Assembly (NCBI RefSeq): GCF_000511385.1
Contig: NC_023137.1
Coordinates: forward strand, 1,743,001-1,807,000
DNA: 64,000 bases
DNA from: Phaeobacter gallaeciensis DSM 26640
GTDB taxonomy: Bacteria > Pseudomonadota > Alphaproteobacteria > Rhodobacterales > Rhodobacteraceae
Reading direction: 5' to 3'
Below are positions 56,004 to 64,000 of the stretch, in pieces; positions within the stretch are counted from its first letter, which is position 1; every line of letters begins with the position of its first letter. The notes below the pieces were generated by a model, which searched no databases, was not told the origin of the DNA, and saw only the letters and a program-made list of their open reading frames with translations. A program made the translations under genes and the position numbers.

Positions 56004-57759
56004 TCAGACAACGCAATATGCGCGTGACGTTATTGCAGGAAAAGTCATCGCTGGAGAGTTTGTCAGAGCACAGTGCAAGCGCCATCTAGATGATCTAAAG
56101 CAAGCACATAGGCGTGAATTGACTTGGGATGTCGACCAGGCTGAGCGGGCCATTCGTTTTTTCCCGGCGATGCTATCGATCACTGAGGGTGCAAAGGAGG
56201 GCGAACCGTTCACCCTGTTGCCGTGGCACCTGTTTGTTGTCGGGTCGATCTTCGGGTGGCGAACGGCGGATGGCTTTATTCGGTTCAGATTTGTGTGGTT
56301 AGAGACCGGCAAGGGGCAGGCCAAGTCGCCGTTGATGGCGGCGATTGGAATCTATCTCAGCGGGTTTTATGGGCGCAAGCGCGCTGAGGTTTATTGCATC
56401 GGAGAGACCAAAGACACCGCTCGGGTCATGTTTCGCGATGCTGTGGCGATGCTGCGGGCACCAATACCAGGCAAGGAGGGCATGACGCTTGAAGACGCGG
56501 CCTACGTGATCCGTGGAACTGGAGATCTCGCCTATAGCGTGGAGCACGCAAAGAGCGGATCCTTCATGCGGCCTATCGCAAACAACGACAGCGTTTCTGG
56601 ACCAAAGCCGATACTCGTGGCCGGTGACGAAATCCACGAGATGAAGACCAACAAGGCCATCGAGATGTGGCGGGCGGCCGTTACGAAGAAGCACGGCGAC
56701 AGCATCTTGATGCTTGGCACCAATACCCCAAGTGCAGATCAGCAGGTCGGTACAGACTACAGCGAGTTTTGCCAAAAGGTTGTAACCGGCGATTTCACAG
56801 ATGACAGTGTCTTCGCATATATCGCCAGAGTCGATGAAGGCGATGACCCTTTGAACGACGAAAGCTGCTGGATTAAGGCGCTGCCAGCTCTGGGCCTGAC
56901 ATACCCCATCGACAATGTGCGCAAGCTGGTCGTTACAGCCAAGCAGCAGATCAGCACGCAACTGACGACCAAGCGCCTTTATTTCGGGATCCCTGTTGGC
57001 ACGGCAGGATTCTGGACGTCTGAGCAGGCATGGAAGGAAGTTCAAGGCGCCGTTGATGAGAAGGCCATGCGAGGTCGCAAAGCGCATCTGGCGCTTGATC
57101 TGTCAGAGAAAAACGACCTGACCGCGCTAACAGCCGCGTGGGAGGGGGAAAAGATCGAGGTCAAGAACTGGTATTGGACGCGTGAATTTGAGGTCGAAGA
57201 GCGTTCCACTGCCGATGCAATTCCTTACCGTGAACTGGAAGAAGCGAACCTGATCGAAATCACGCCAGGACGCGTGATTGATTACAGCTTCATCGCGGCC
57301 AAGATCATTGAATTCTGTGGCCGCCATGATGTGGTGCAGATGGCAATCGACAGCGCACATATGGAAAAGCTCTGCGAAGCCTTCGACACCGCCGGATTTA
57401 GCTACTGGATCGAAGAGGGTGACGACAAGACGGGCTCCGGCCTCAAGGTCGTGCGCCATAAACAGGGTCACAGCGTGAGCTTTGACGCCAAATTTCTCTG
57501 CATGCCAACCTCGATCACACAGCTTGAAGACCACATGCTCAAAGGCACAGTAGTCATCGACCGGAACAAATTGACCAGCATTTGCGCCCGCAACGCAATC
57601 ATCCGCGAAGACGGGTTCAGCAACCGCATGTTCGACAAATCGAGATCGCGGGGCCGGATCGATGGGGTTGTCACCTTGGCAATGGCAGTCGGATCGGCAA
57701 CGGCGGCGATGAAAGACAAGACCAGCGTCTATGAGGCGCGCGGCATTTTGAGTTTCTGA
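55981..57759 (+). CDS. Terminase large subunit
   Basis: A 592-residue packaging motor of the HK97-type Terminase_1 family. The ATPase half shows WLETGKGQAKSPLMAAIG (Walker A-like) near residue 106 and ILVAGDEIHEMKT (Walker B with Glu) near residue 210. The nuclease half begins at HLALDLSEKNDLTAL near residue 365 (RNase H-fold Asp), with VQMAIDSAHMEKL and RGRIDGVVTLAMA later supplying Asp residues. It cuts concatemers and drives DNA into proheads. Confidence 0.95.
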   Translation: MSSSERIDQTTQYARDVIAGKVIAGEFVRAQCKRHLDDLKQAHRRELTWDVDQAERAIRFFPAMLSITEGAKEGEPFTLLPWHLFVVGSIFGWRTADGFIRFRFVWLETGKGQAKSPLMAAIGIYLSGFYGRKRAEVYCIGETKDTARVMFRDAVAMLRAPIPGKEGMTLEDAAYVIRGTGDLAYSVEHAKSGSFMRPIANNDSVSGPKPILVAGDEIHEMKTNKAIEMWRAAVTKKHGDSILMLGTNTPSADQQVGTDYSEFCQKVVTGDFTDDSVFAYIARVDEGDDPLNDESCWIKALPALGLTYPIDNVRKLVVTAKQQISTQLTTKRLYFGIPVGTAGFWTSEQAWKEVQGAVDEKAMRGRKAHLALDLSEKNDLTALTAAWEGEKIEVKNWYWTREFEVEERSTADAIPYRELEEANLIEITPGRVIDYSFIAAKIIEFCGRHDVVQMAIDSAHMEKLCEAFDTAGFSYWIEEGDDKTGSGLKVVRHKQGHSVSFDAKFLCMPTSITQLEDHMLKGTVVIDRNKLTSICARNAIIREDGFSNRMFDKSRSRGRIDGVVTLAMAVGSATAAMKDKTSVYEARGILSF

Positions 57760-57766
57760 GGCATAT

Positions 57767-59017
57767 ATGGGCATCTTTGACCGTTTCCGCCTCAAGGGCC
57801 GGGATCAAGAACGCGGGTTGGACACAAAGGCGATGACAGGCGACGGTATGTCGTTCTCTGGCCTCAATGACCCCGCGTTATACGAGTTCATCCGTGGTGG
57901 AACAACTTCGGCTACGGCATCTGGTGTGTCCGTTTCAGCGAAGACGGCTCTCAAAAATACCGCAGTGCTACGGTCCGTTTCTCTTTTGTCGTTCTCCATC
58001 GGGATGCTGCCTTTACACCTTAAAGACAAGGTGACCAAGGAAAACGCAGTTCACCCTGTCCACCAGTTATTACACCGCAGGCCGAATGCGTGGCAAACGG
58101 CCTATGAGTTTCGAGCGGTTATGCAGCAACGTGCGCTAACCGAGGGCGATGCATTTGCGCTCAAAGTGCGCAGCGGTCGCCGTATTATCCAACTCGTTCC
58201 GCTTGTGAACTGCAAACCCACGCAAAACTCTGACTGGTCACTGTCTTACACCGTAACGCGCAAGGATGGCGGGAAGGTCACCTATTCACAGGATGACATT
58301 CTACACCTTCGATATGGGCTCTCTGATGACGGCTTCACTGGTCTATCACTGGTCAAGCAGGCGGCAGAGGCAATCGGGCTGGCGCTATCCGCTGAGCGGG
58401 CTGCCGCACGGATGTTCAGTAAAGGTATGATCGTTGACGGGGTATTGCGGCACCCGAACCAAATCTCGCCTGAGGTTTTTGAGCGCTTGAAGGCAAGCAT
58501 GCAGGAAGCTGAAGGTGCCGAGAACGCTCACAAGTGGAAGATCCTGGAAGAAGGCATGGATATGACGCCGTTTCAGGCGCCAGGTCGTGACGCTCAAGGT
58601 TTAGAGCAGCGCCAGCACCAGATCGAAGAAATCGCGCGGGTTTTTGGTGTTCCGCGCCCTCTTCTGATGATGGACGAAACCTCATGGGGGTCTGGCATCG
58701 ATGTTTTGGGTCAGTTCTTCGTCCGTTATTCGCTCAATCCGTGGTTCGAGGCTTGGCAGCAGGCAATTGAGCGCGATCTTCTGACCGAAGCAGAAGCTGA
58801 TCGATACGAGGCGAAATTCAACGCTGGCGGTCTGCTGCGCGGATCAATGAAAGATCAGGCTGACTTCTTCGCTAAGGGTCTGGGGTCTGGCGGGCATCAG
58901 CCCTGGCTGCACCCTGACGAGCCGCGGGCATGGATGGACTTACCGCAACGACACGATTTGCCCGAGCCGATGGGCGCAAAGAAAGGGGCGAGCAATGAGC
59001 ATTCGCAAACTTCCTGA
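57767..59017 (+). CDS. Portal protein (HK97 family)
   Basis: A 416-residue portal protein. LKNTAVLRSVSLLSFSIGMLPLHL near residue 62, HPVHQLLHRRPNAWQTAYEF near residue 95, and ILHLRYGLSDDGFTGLSLV followed by the clip/stem region with VFGVPRPLLM are typical. It forms the dodecameric ring at the packaging vertex. It starts 7 bp after the terminase stop and overlaps the protease gene by 23 bp. Confidence 0.95.
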   Translation: MGIFDRFRLKGRDQERGLDTKAMTGDGMSFSGLNDPALYEFIRGGTTSATASGVSVSAKTALKNTAVLRSVSLLSFSIGMLPLHLKDKVTKENAVHPVHQLLHRRPNAWQTAYEFRAVMQQRALTEGDAFALKVRSGRRIIQLVPLVNCKPTQNSDWSLSYTVTRKDGGKVTYSQDDILHLRYGLSDDGFTGLSLVKQAAEAIGLALSAERAAARMFSKGMIVDGVLRHPNQISPEVFERLKASMQEAEGAENAHKWKILEEGMDMTPFQAPGRDAQGLEQRQHQIEEIARVFGVPRPLLMMDETSWGSGIDVLGQFFVRYSLNPWFEAWQQAIERDLLTEAEADRYEAKFNAGGLLRGSMKDQADFFAKGLGSGGHQPWLHPDEPRAWMDLPQRHDLPEPMGAKKGASNEHSQTS

Positions 59018-59831
59018 CATCCAGGCCGGTCGTCTACCTAGCGTTTGCGCCTTCGAACCTGACGCAGATGCACTTGAACGCTGGAACGCTGGGCTTTCAC
59101 CGCAAGCGGCATCGGACAACACAATCACAATCCTCGACGTGATTGGAGAGGATTTTTGGACCGGTGGCGGCGTCACCTCCAAGCGGATTTCGGCGGCCCT
59201 GCGGGCAATCGGATCACAAGACGTTGTTGTCGAGATCAACAGCCCAGGTGGCGACTTCTTCGAGGGTGTTGCGATCTACAACGCCCTGCGAGCGCACCCG
59301 CACAAGGTCACGGTGCGCATCCTCGGGTTGGCCGCGTCGGCGGCGTCAGTCATTGCCATGGCTGGAGATGAAATCGAGATCGGCAAAGCTGGGTTCCTCA
59401 TGGTGCATAACGCCTGGGTCGTGGCGATGGGTAACCGTCACGATCTCAAGGAAGCGGCAGAAACCATGGAGCCTTTTGATGACGCTATGGCCACGCTCTA
59501 TTCTGACCGGGCCGGGGTCGAAAAAACCAAAGCTGCGGAATGGATGGACAATGAAACGTGGTTCAACGGTGAGCAGGCGGTAGATGCTGGCCTCGCTACC
59601 GGGTTCCTGCCTGCGGATTCTGTGTCAGAAGACAAGACAAAGGCAGAGGCTGCGAAGGGCGTGAACGCAACGCGCCGCATTGACGCCCGCCTCGCCAAAA
59701 CTGGAATGCCTCGCTCAGAACGCCGCGCGCTTCTAGCTGATGCAAAGGGGGGCACGCACGACGCTGCCTCGACCGTCACGCACGACGCTGACGAACTAGC
59801 GACCCTCGTTTCGGGTCTTTTCAAAGTCTAA
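58995..59831 (+). CDS. Head maturation protease (ClpP-like)
   Basis: A 278-residue protein whose residues 45-200 are a ClpP/S14-type protease. EINSPGGDFFEGVAIYNAL precedes the nucleophile Ser in GLAASAASVIAMAGDE, and MVHNAWVVAMG holds the catalytic His. It processes the scaffold part of the capsid precursor during head maturation. The C-terminal 70 residues are hydrophilic and could interact with capsid. Confidence 0.93.
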   Translation: MSIRKLPDIQAGRLPSVCAFEPDADALERWNAGLSPQAASDNTITILDVIGEDFWTGGGVTSKRISAALRAIGSQDVVVEINSPGGDFFEGVAIYNALRAHPHKVTVRILGLAASAASVIAMAGDEIEIGKAGFLMVHNAWVVAMGNRHDLKEAAETMEPFDDAMATLYSDRAGVEKTKAAEWMDNETWFNGEQAVDAGLATGFLPADSVSEDKTKAEAAKGVNATRRIDARLAKTGMPRSERRALLADAKGGTHDAASTVTHDADELATLVSGLFKV

Positions 59832-59847
59832 AATCAGGAGACTACTC

Positions 59848-61086
59848 ATGTCTAAGCACATGATCCCCGCGAAAGCTCGCGGGATCGTCGCCGTTCGTGC
59901 AGATGCAGGCGGTGACGTGACCAAAATTCTTGCCGACCTTCAGCGTGACTGGAAGGCGTTTAAGGACACTCAAGCGGAAAAAGACAAAGAGGTCAAAGCC
60001 AAGTTCGATGACGTGGTGACGACAGAGAAAATGGCGCGGATCGACGCCAGCGTCTCTGATATGCAAGCTGCTGTCGATCAGGCAAATGCCAAGCTGGCGG
60101 CGATGACTGCGAATGGATCTGGCCCTGTTCAGGTGAAAGATCCGGAGTATTCCGAGGCATTCCGCGCGCACTTCCGCAAGGGCGACGTTCAGGCGAATCT
60201 GAACAAAGGCGCCTCCGACGAGGGCGGCTACTTGGCTCCGGTCGAATGGGATCGCACCATCACCGACAAGCTGATCGAAGTTTCAGCCATGCGTCAGATC
60301 GCCAGTACACAGTCGATTTCCGGTAACGGCTTCACCAAACTGTTCAACCTGCGCGGCACCGCGTCGGGCTGGGTCGGCGAAACCGCTGCACGCGGCGAGA
60401 CCGGTACCGCAACCTTTGGCTCCATGACTTTCACTACAGGCGAAATCTACGCCAACCCTGCGGCAACCCAACAGATGCTGGATGATTCCGAGGTGGATCT
60501 TGAAGCCTGGATCGCTGGCGAGGTCGAAACCGAGTTCTCCTATCAGGAGGGGTTGGCGTTCATTTCCGGCAACGGCTCCAACAAGCCGAACGGATTCCTT
60601 ACTTATGTGACCGGCGCTGCCAACGCCGCGGCAAACCCTCTGGGCTCGATTGAGAAGAAATCGGCCGCTGCTGTTGCCATGGTAACTGAAGATGAATTGC
60701 TGGATCTAATCTACTCTGTGCCTTCGGCCTACACTGGCAATTGCCGCTTCACGATGAACCGCACCAGTATGGGCATTGTGCGTAAGCTGCGTGACACCGA
60801 TGGCCGCCAGCTATGGCAGCCTTCCTCTCAGGCCGGTCAGCCGTCGCAGCTGCTCAACTATCCGGTCACCGAAATGCCGGGTATGCCTGATATGGCTGCA
60901 TCAGCTCTGCCCATCGCCTTCGGTGACTTCCGTCGCGGCTACCTGATTGTTGACCGGACCGGCGTCCGTGTGCTGCGCGACCCGTTCACCAACAAGCCTT
61001 ATGTGCACTTCTATACCACCAAACGCGTTGGTGGCGGCGTGGTGAACCCGGAGTGCATCAAGGTTATGGAAATGGCCGCTTCCTAA
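59848..61086 (+). CDS. Major capsid protein (HK97 fold)
   Basis: A 412-residue HK97-type capsid protein. The first about 100 residues form a coiled-coil scaffold (delta domain) likely removed by the protease. Mature sequence would start near NKGASDEGGYLAPVEW. WVGETAARGETGTATFGSM, IYANPAATQQMLDDSEVDL, GNGSNKPNGFL and the C-terminal YLIVDRTGVRVLRDPFTNK are hallmarks. GGAG precedes the ATG. Confidence 0.95.
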   Translation: MSKHMIPAKARGIVAVRADAGGDVTKILADLQRDWKAFKDTQAEKDKEVKAKFDDVVTTEKMARIDASVSDMQAAVDQANAKLAAMTANGSGPVQVKDPEYSEAFRAHFRKGDVQANLNKGASDEGGYLAPVEWDRTITDKLIEVSAMRQIASTQSISGNGFTKLFNLRGTASGWVGETAARGETGTATFGSMTFTTGEIYANPAATQQMLDDSEVDLEAWIAGEVETEFSYQEGLAFISGNGSNKPNGFLTYVTGAANAAANPLGSIEKKSAAAVAMVTEDELLDLIYSVPSAYTGNCRFTMNRTSMGIVRKLRDTDGRQLWQPSSQAGQPSQLLNYPVTEMPGMPDMAASALPIAFGDFRRGYLIVDRTGVRVLRDPFTNKPYVHFYTTKRVGGGVVNPECIKVMEMAAS

Positions 61087-61146
61087 GCGGTGATCTCCTC
61101 GGCGGGCTATAATGGCCCGCCTGCAACCCTCTCAGGAGAGAACACT

Positions 61147-61287
61147 ATGGCTGAAAACAAGAATACTGAGACCAAGCAGGTCAAATCGGCGGATGCGAAG
61201 CCCGCATCCCGCCAATCGATGACGCCTGAATTGGCAAAAGAGTTGGGGTTGGACCCCGGCCCCTATGGCAAACCGACTAAGAAGTAA
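61147..61287 (+). CDS. Small hydrophilic head protein (46 aa)
   Basis: A 46-residue Lys/Ala/Pro-rich protein beginning MAENKNTETKQVKSADA, with TPELAKELGLDPGPYGK near the end. GGAG lies 7 nt before the ATG. It sits between the capsid and connector genes. Small proteins here are often head decoration or connector accessory factors. Role unknown. Confidence 0.6.
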   Translation: MAENKNTETKQVKSADAKPASRQSMTPELAKELGLDPGPYGKPTKK

Positions 61288-61293
61288 GAGCTG

Positions 61294-61863
61294 ATGTTCC
61301 GCCCCATTCGCATTGCCGCCCCTGCCGAAAGTCCCGTCACACTCGATGAGGTAAAAGAGCAGGCAATGGTCGATTTTGACGCCGATGATGATCTGCTGAC
61401 AGGCATGCGCGATGCCGCTGTTGTTCATCTAGATGGATTTCGGGGTGTCTTGGGTCGGGCCATGGTTGCGCAGACGTGGCAATTGCATCGCGCGAATTGG
61501 GCGCGGGACATTCGATTGCCGGTGCCTGACGTTGCATCTGTAGTTCTGACCTACCTCGATGAAGATGGCATGGAGCAAAGCGTTGCAGCAGAACACATCT
61601 CGATTTTGCCTGTTGTCACTGGCACGCTGGTTTCGTTGGCAGATGCGTTCACCTTTCCTGCGCTGCAGGAGGGTAATCACGCGCCAATCGCAGTGCAGTT
61701 CACATGCGGCTTTGGCGCCGCAGTCGATGTACCTGCCAACTTGAAACTAGCTGTAAAGGCGCTTGCTGCGACCTGGTATGAAAACCGGACAGCGCAGCCG
61801 GGTGAGGCCCTCCCGATGGGGGTCTCCGCCCTGATCAAGCCCTACCGTTGGATGGCAGTCTGA
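61294..61863 (+). CDS. Head-tail connector protein (gp6-like)
   Basis: A 189-residue protein with the DNA-packaging/connector gp6-type pattern. VTLDEVKEQAMVDFDADDDLL near the N-terminus, AQTWQLHRANWARDIRLPVPD near residue 62, and late LKLAVKALAATWYENRTA are typical. It forms the adaptor ring under the portal. It overlaps the next gene by 1 bp. Confidence 0.88.
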   Translation: MFRPIRIAAPAESPVTLDEVKEQAMVDFDADDDLLTGMRDAAVVHLDGFRGVLGRAMVAQTWQLHRANWARDIRLPVPDVASVVLTYLDEDGMEQSVAAEHISILPVVTGTLVSLADAFTFPALQEGNHAPIAVQFTCGFGAAVDVPANLKLAVKALAATWYENRTAQPGEALPMGVSALIKPYRWMAV

Positions 61864-62189
61864 TGCTGCTGACCGAACGCGTGGCTTTCGAAGAACTGGT
61901 CGGCACCGATGATGGTTTCGGAGGCAAAGACTGGACTCCTGTCGAGCGCCTCCGGGCTCGCGCTTTTTTTCAGTTCCTGCGCGGCGGTGAGAGTGTTCAA
62001 GCAGCGCGTTTGACAGGTCGGCAGACAATTGTTGCGACGATCCGCCAATCACCCCCTGCACTAGCCATAAAAACCAAATGGCAAATGCGAGATATCGGAA
62101 AAGGCATCACGTACGACATCCGAGCAATAGAGCCAAACCGGGACAAGCCGCGGCAATATCTGGACATTGTTTGCGAGAGCCTTTCGTGA
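61863..62189 (+). CDS. Head-closure / head-tail joining protein
   Basis: A 108-residue protein beginning MLLTERVAFEELVGTDDGFGG, matching the head-tail joining (SPP1 gp16/HK97 gp7-like) group by length, position and the RARAFFQFLRGGESVQAARLT-type strand pattern. ATG 61863 overlaps the connector stop by 1 bp. It seals the filled head before tail attachment. Confidence 0.83.
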   Translation: MLLTERVAFEELVGTDDGFGGKDWTPVERLRARAFFQFLRGGESVQAARLTGRQTIVATIRQSPPALAIKTKWQMRDIGKGITYDIRAIEPNRDKPRQYLDIVCESLS

Positions 62190-62641
62190 AAACCCTGCTG
62201 AAAATGGAGGGTTTGCGCGAACTCGACAATGATCTCGCCGCATTGCCGAAAGCTGTATCAAAGCCGGTTGTTCGGCGCGCTCTGGCCAAGCAGCTGCAGC
62301 CAGTTGCGGAAATGGCGAATTACCTTTGGCCCGGGGCGGACGATAGTGCATTCGCGGTTTCATCGAGGCTCAAAAACGGCCAGCCGCAACCAGATGTCGG
62401 TTCCAGCGCGGTCACCATGTTCGTTGGCGCGACCAGATCCGCCCCGCATGCGCATCTACGCGAGTGGGGCACTGAGCCTCGCTACCACAAAAGCGGCAAA
62501 TATGTGGGTGCTGTGGCCCCGACACCGTCGCTCACCCCGTCGTGGGAGGCCTACAAGGGCGACATCCTTCAGGGCTTGGCCGCTGAGATACGGGGCGAGT
62601 TGGAGGCGACACTGTCGCGCCGCGCCAAGAGGGGGCTGTGA
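62186..62641 (+). CDS. HK97 gp10-like tail completion protein
   Basis: A 151-residue protein starting at GTG 62186 (GTGA overlap with the preceding stop). KMEGLRELDNDLAALPKAVSK, the LREWGTEPRYHKSGKYVG segment and the late SLTPSWEAYKGDILQGL match the HK97 gp10 family, found at the head-tail interface. An in-frame ATG at 62078 lies inside the previous gene and is rejected. Confidence 0.88.
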   Translation: MKTLLKMEGLRELDNDLAALPKAVSKPVVRRALAKQLQPVAEMANYLWPGADDSAFAVSSRLKNGQPQPDVGSSAVTMFVGATRSAPHAHLREWGTEPRYHKSGKYVGAVAPTPSLTPSWEAYKGDILQGLAAEIRGELEATLSRRAKRGL

Positions 62642-62994
62642 TGGAGGAGTATCTTCAGAACTTGCTTGAGGCAGCAGTGAGTTGTCCGGTGAAATGGGGC
62701 TACTTCGAAGATGGCGAAACCATGCCGTTGGTGTCGATGTCGCGCATGTCTGGCAGGCGATACCACACCCTCAACAGCAAAGGCCTCATGCAAGGCTCGA
62801 TACAGATCGACTGCTGGGGCCAATCCTACCGTCAGGCGATGAATGCCAGCCGCGAGGTGCGCACCGTGCTCGAAGGCTATAGCGGCGGGACTATTGTCAG
62901 CGCGCGTCTGACGGCCGTACGAGACAGTAACAGCACCGATGCCAGTGCTGCCCACAGAGTCTCACTCACGTTTGCGATCACTTATGGCGAATAG
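62641..62994 (+). CDS. Tail terminator / DUF3168-like protein
   Basis: A 117-residue protein beginning MEEYLQNLLEAAVSCPVKW. SMQGSIQIDCWG-like wording near residue 58 and SREVRTVLEGYSGG fit the DUF3168 tail-terminator group. ATG 62641 overlaps the previous stop by 1 bp. A GTG one codon earlier is possible. It caps the tail tube at its head-proximal end. Confidence 0.78.
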   Translation: MEEYLQNLLEAAVSCPVKWGYFEDGETMPLVSMSRMSGRRYHTLNSKGLMQGSIQIDCWGQSYRQAMNASREVRTVLEGYSGGTIVSARLTAVRDSNSTDASAAHRVSLTFAITYGE

Positions 62995-63038
62995 CCGCAA
63001 ATCTGCGGCGGCACACCCCACCTCAAAGGACACACATC

Positions 63039-63326
63039 ATGACCAGCCACAAACCTGCTGTGACGGGCCAAAGATCTGCGGCTAAATCCAACCCGGAACC
63101 CGTTGTCGCGACGGGCGTCAAGCTGATCCGCTTGCCGATGGAGCCGAACAAGGAGTCACACCCGGCCGCGCTGTACCGGGGCCCTGAGCCAAAGCCCGGC
63201 GAGCTGCTGGAGTTCACTTTGGACAATGGCGTGACCTACCAGGGCAAGGTGGCCGAGGCGACCGAGGCTGATGGCGAAGTGCTGGCCGAGTTCACGGGGC
63301 CGCTGAAGGTGATCGCCACGAAATAG
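63039..63326 (+). CDS. Small structural-region protein (95 aa)
   Basis: A 95-residue protein beginning MTSHKPAVTGQRSAAKSN. It has a disordered Lys/Pro-rich N-terminus and then beta-type sequence (LLEFTLDNGVTYQGKVAEAT). It lies between tail terminator and tail tube genes. No family is recognised. A minor tail role is possible. Confidence 0.6.
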   Translation: MTSHKPAVTGQRSAAKSNPEPVVATGVKLIRLPMEPNKESHPAALYRGPEPKPGELLEFTLDNGVTYQGKVAEATEADGEVLAEFTGPLKVIATK

Positions 63327-63386
63327 GCCAAGGCCTATCTACCCGCGCCCCAAGGCGCTTTCTCTCTATACTGAAAGGAAACAGAT

Positions 63387-63833
63387 ATGGCGCACCAGAC
63401 CGCCTCTGGGGTGACGCTCGGCATTTCTGCCGCCGCGCCCGCAACCCATGACACCGCAGGGTTTGACGCCCTGACCTTCATCCCGGTTGGTGAGATCACC
63501 GAAGTGGGCGAATTCGGTAAAGAATGGGCCCTCGTTACCCACAACCCGCTGTCAACCCGGGGCACCAAGAAGGGCAAGGGGAGCTATAACAATGGCAACC
63601 TGAACCCGAGCCTTGCACTCGATCCCGACGACGCCGGGCAAACTGCGATGGAAACCGCGCTTGAAAGCGATGATCCGGTTTACATGGCGATCACCCTTCA
63701 GGATGGAACGGTCTTCTATCTTGTGGGTTTGGTGATGTCGTTCAAGGCAGGCATCCGCGGCGTGGATGATGTGGTTACGGCCACCACCTCAATTGAGCTG
63801 ACCCCTGAGCAGATCCTCAAAAAGGCCGCGTAA
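63387..63833 (+). CDS. Major tail tube protein
   Basis: A 148-residue protein with tail-tube features. TLGISAAAPATHDTAGFDAL and VGEITEVGEFG at the N-terminus, a beta-rich centre with NPSLALDPDDAGQTAMETAL, and a late TTSIELTPEQILKK. AAGGAAA precedes the ATG. It polymerises into the tube of a long non-contractile tail. Confidence 0.88.
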   Translation: MAHQTASGVTLGISAAAPATHDTAGFDALTFIPVGEITEVGEFGKEWALVTHNPLSTRGTKKGKGSYNNGNLNPSLALDPDDAGQTAMETALESDDPVYMAITLQDGTVFYLVGLVMSFKAGIRGVDDVVTATTSIELTPEQILKKAA

Positions 63834-63847
63834 GAGCTGATCAAGAT

Positions 63848-63899
63848 CCGCTCATTTGAGCGGCAGGGCCGGGTGGAAAGTGGTTCGATCCCCCGGCCC
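63848..63899 (+). promoter_or_regulatory. Two tandem hairpins after the tail tube gene
   Basis: CCGCTCATTTGAGCGG at 63848-63863 is a 7-bp perfect hairpin with a 2-nt centre. GGGCCGGG at 63866-63873 pairs perfectly with CCCGGCCC at 63892-63899 around an 18-nt loop. No U-run follows. They could protect the abundant tail-tube mRNA or lower expression of the next gene. Confidence 0.6.
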
Positions 63900-63929
63900 G
63901 AATGAACCACGAACTGATAGGATAAGATC

Positions 63930-64000
63930 ATGGATTTCAACCAGTTTGATAGCGTGTCAGCCGCTGAAAGGGGCGCCGACTGCCACCTGAAGCATCCGGC
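63930..64000 (+). CDS. Start of a tail gene (cut by window edge)
   Basis: Only the first 23 codons are present, beginning MDFNQFDSVSAAERGADCHL. AGGA lies about 9 nt before the ATG. In HK97-like phages the gene after the tail tube is usually a tail assembly chaperone or minor tail protein. Identity cannot be settled from this fragment. Confidence 0.6.
   Translation, partial: MDFNQFDSVSAAERGADCHLKHP

Larger units (their letters stand above)
38284..64000. mobile_element. Prophage (HK97-type siphovirus head genes), left part, right end outside the window
   Basis: A contiguous block of phage genes begins at a truncated tRNA-Arg. It contains integrase, excisionase, a lambda-like immunity region, a replication module and an HK97-type packaging/head/tail series, in that order. 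Gene density, short overlaps and the change in style from metabolic operons at 38.3 kb mark the boundary. No frameshift or transposon disrupts the visible genes, so it could be inducible. Lysis, tail tip and fibre genes and attR should lie beyond 64 kb. Confidence 0.93.

Noticed and set aside
63866..63910. tRNA-like element (GGTTCGATCCC in the loop)
   Set aside because: The T-loop-like text sits in the loop of a plain hairpin; no anticodon or D-arm can be drawn.
38284..64000. Gene transfer agent cluster
   Set aside because: Rhodobacteral GTA clusters lack integrase, repressor, replication genes and an att site. All are present here, so a prophage fits.

Overview
The window is high-GC alphaproteobacterial DNA. 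Dense operons with 1- and 4-bp start/stop overlaps, a periplasmic-protein-rich transporter repertoire, TAXI-type TRAP transport, the CoxMSL-like molybdenum hydroxylase set and HK97-type phage genes with alphaproteobacterial relatives all suggest the marine roseobacter group of the Rhodobacteraceae (Phaeobacter/Leisingera/Ruegeria-like). This placement rests on gene style and remembered families, not on a search.

Chromosomal part (1-38.28 kb). After a non-coding start and an HNH endonuclease gene comes a minus-strand arginase/CtlX/ornithine cyclodeaminase operon (arginine and citrulline to ornithine to proline). It is read divergently from an Lrp-type regulator. Next are DsbB, a YqaA-type membrane protein, tRNA-Leu(CAA), an HD-GYP protein, and a dipeptide ABC importer with its M19 dipeptidase. 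A fuculose-1-phosphate-type aldolase paired with MtnA (probable DHAP shunt for methylthioadenosine/deoxyadenosine salvage) is followed by a molybdenum hydroxylase operon ending in a MoaD-like gene, then a TAXI-TRAP transporter with a universal stress protein. An ABC/FtsX/AttH-lipocalin cluster, a K+ channel, cardiolipin synthase, a YihY protein, RlmE, Ppx/GppA and a three-gene methyltetrahydrofolate one-carbon cluster complete this part.

Prophage (38.28 kb to beyond the right edge). The left boundary is the 3' half of a tRNA-Arg(CCG) gene lacking its 5' half, which fits integration into that tRNA; the intact copy should lie beyond 64 kb. The leftward early operon (44.86 to 38.43 kb) carries small unknown genes, an orphan DNA methyltransferase, a serine recombinase, an excisionase and the tyrosine integrase. 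The immunity region (44.88-47.29 kb) is laid out as in phage lambda: OL/PL, a RexB-like 4-TM protein gene, a RexA-like gene, the CI/LexA-type repressor, OR/PR. The rightward operon has a Cro-position gene, a CII-like regulator, small HTH proteins, a second methyltransferase, a replication protein whose gene contains five iteron-like repeats, an FtsK-gamma/GapR fusion, a nuclease-SNF2 helicase pair and a phage NusG paralogue. The HK97-type packaging, head and tail genes start at 55.6 kb and run off the window.

The strongest candidate for an undescribed system is the two-gene cassette directly behind the repressor (45.06-46.48 kb). It has the position, sizes and topology of lambda rexAB but no clear sequence identity that I can see. 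Secondary items are the FtsK-gamma/GapR fusion, the paralogous NusG next to a structured non-coding stretch, two families of start-associated leader repeats, and a Tat-signal peptide joined to a tail-tube-like fragment.
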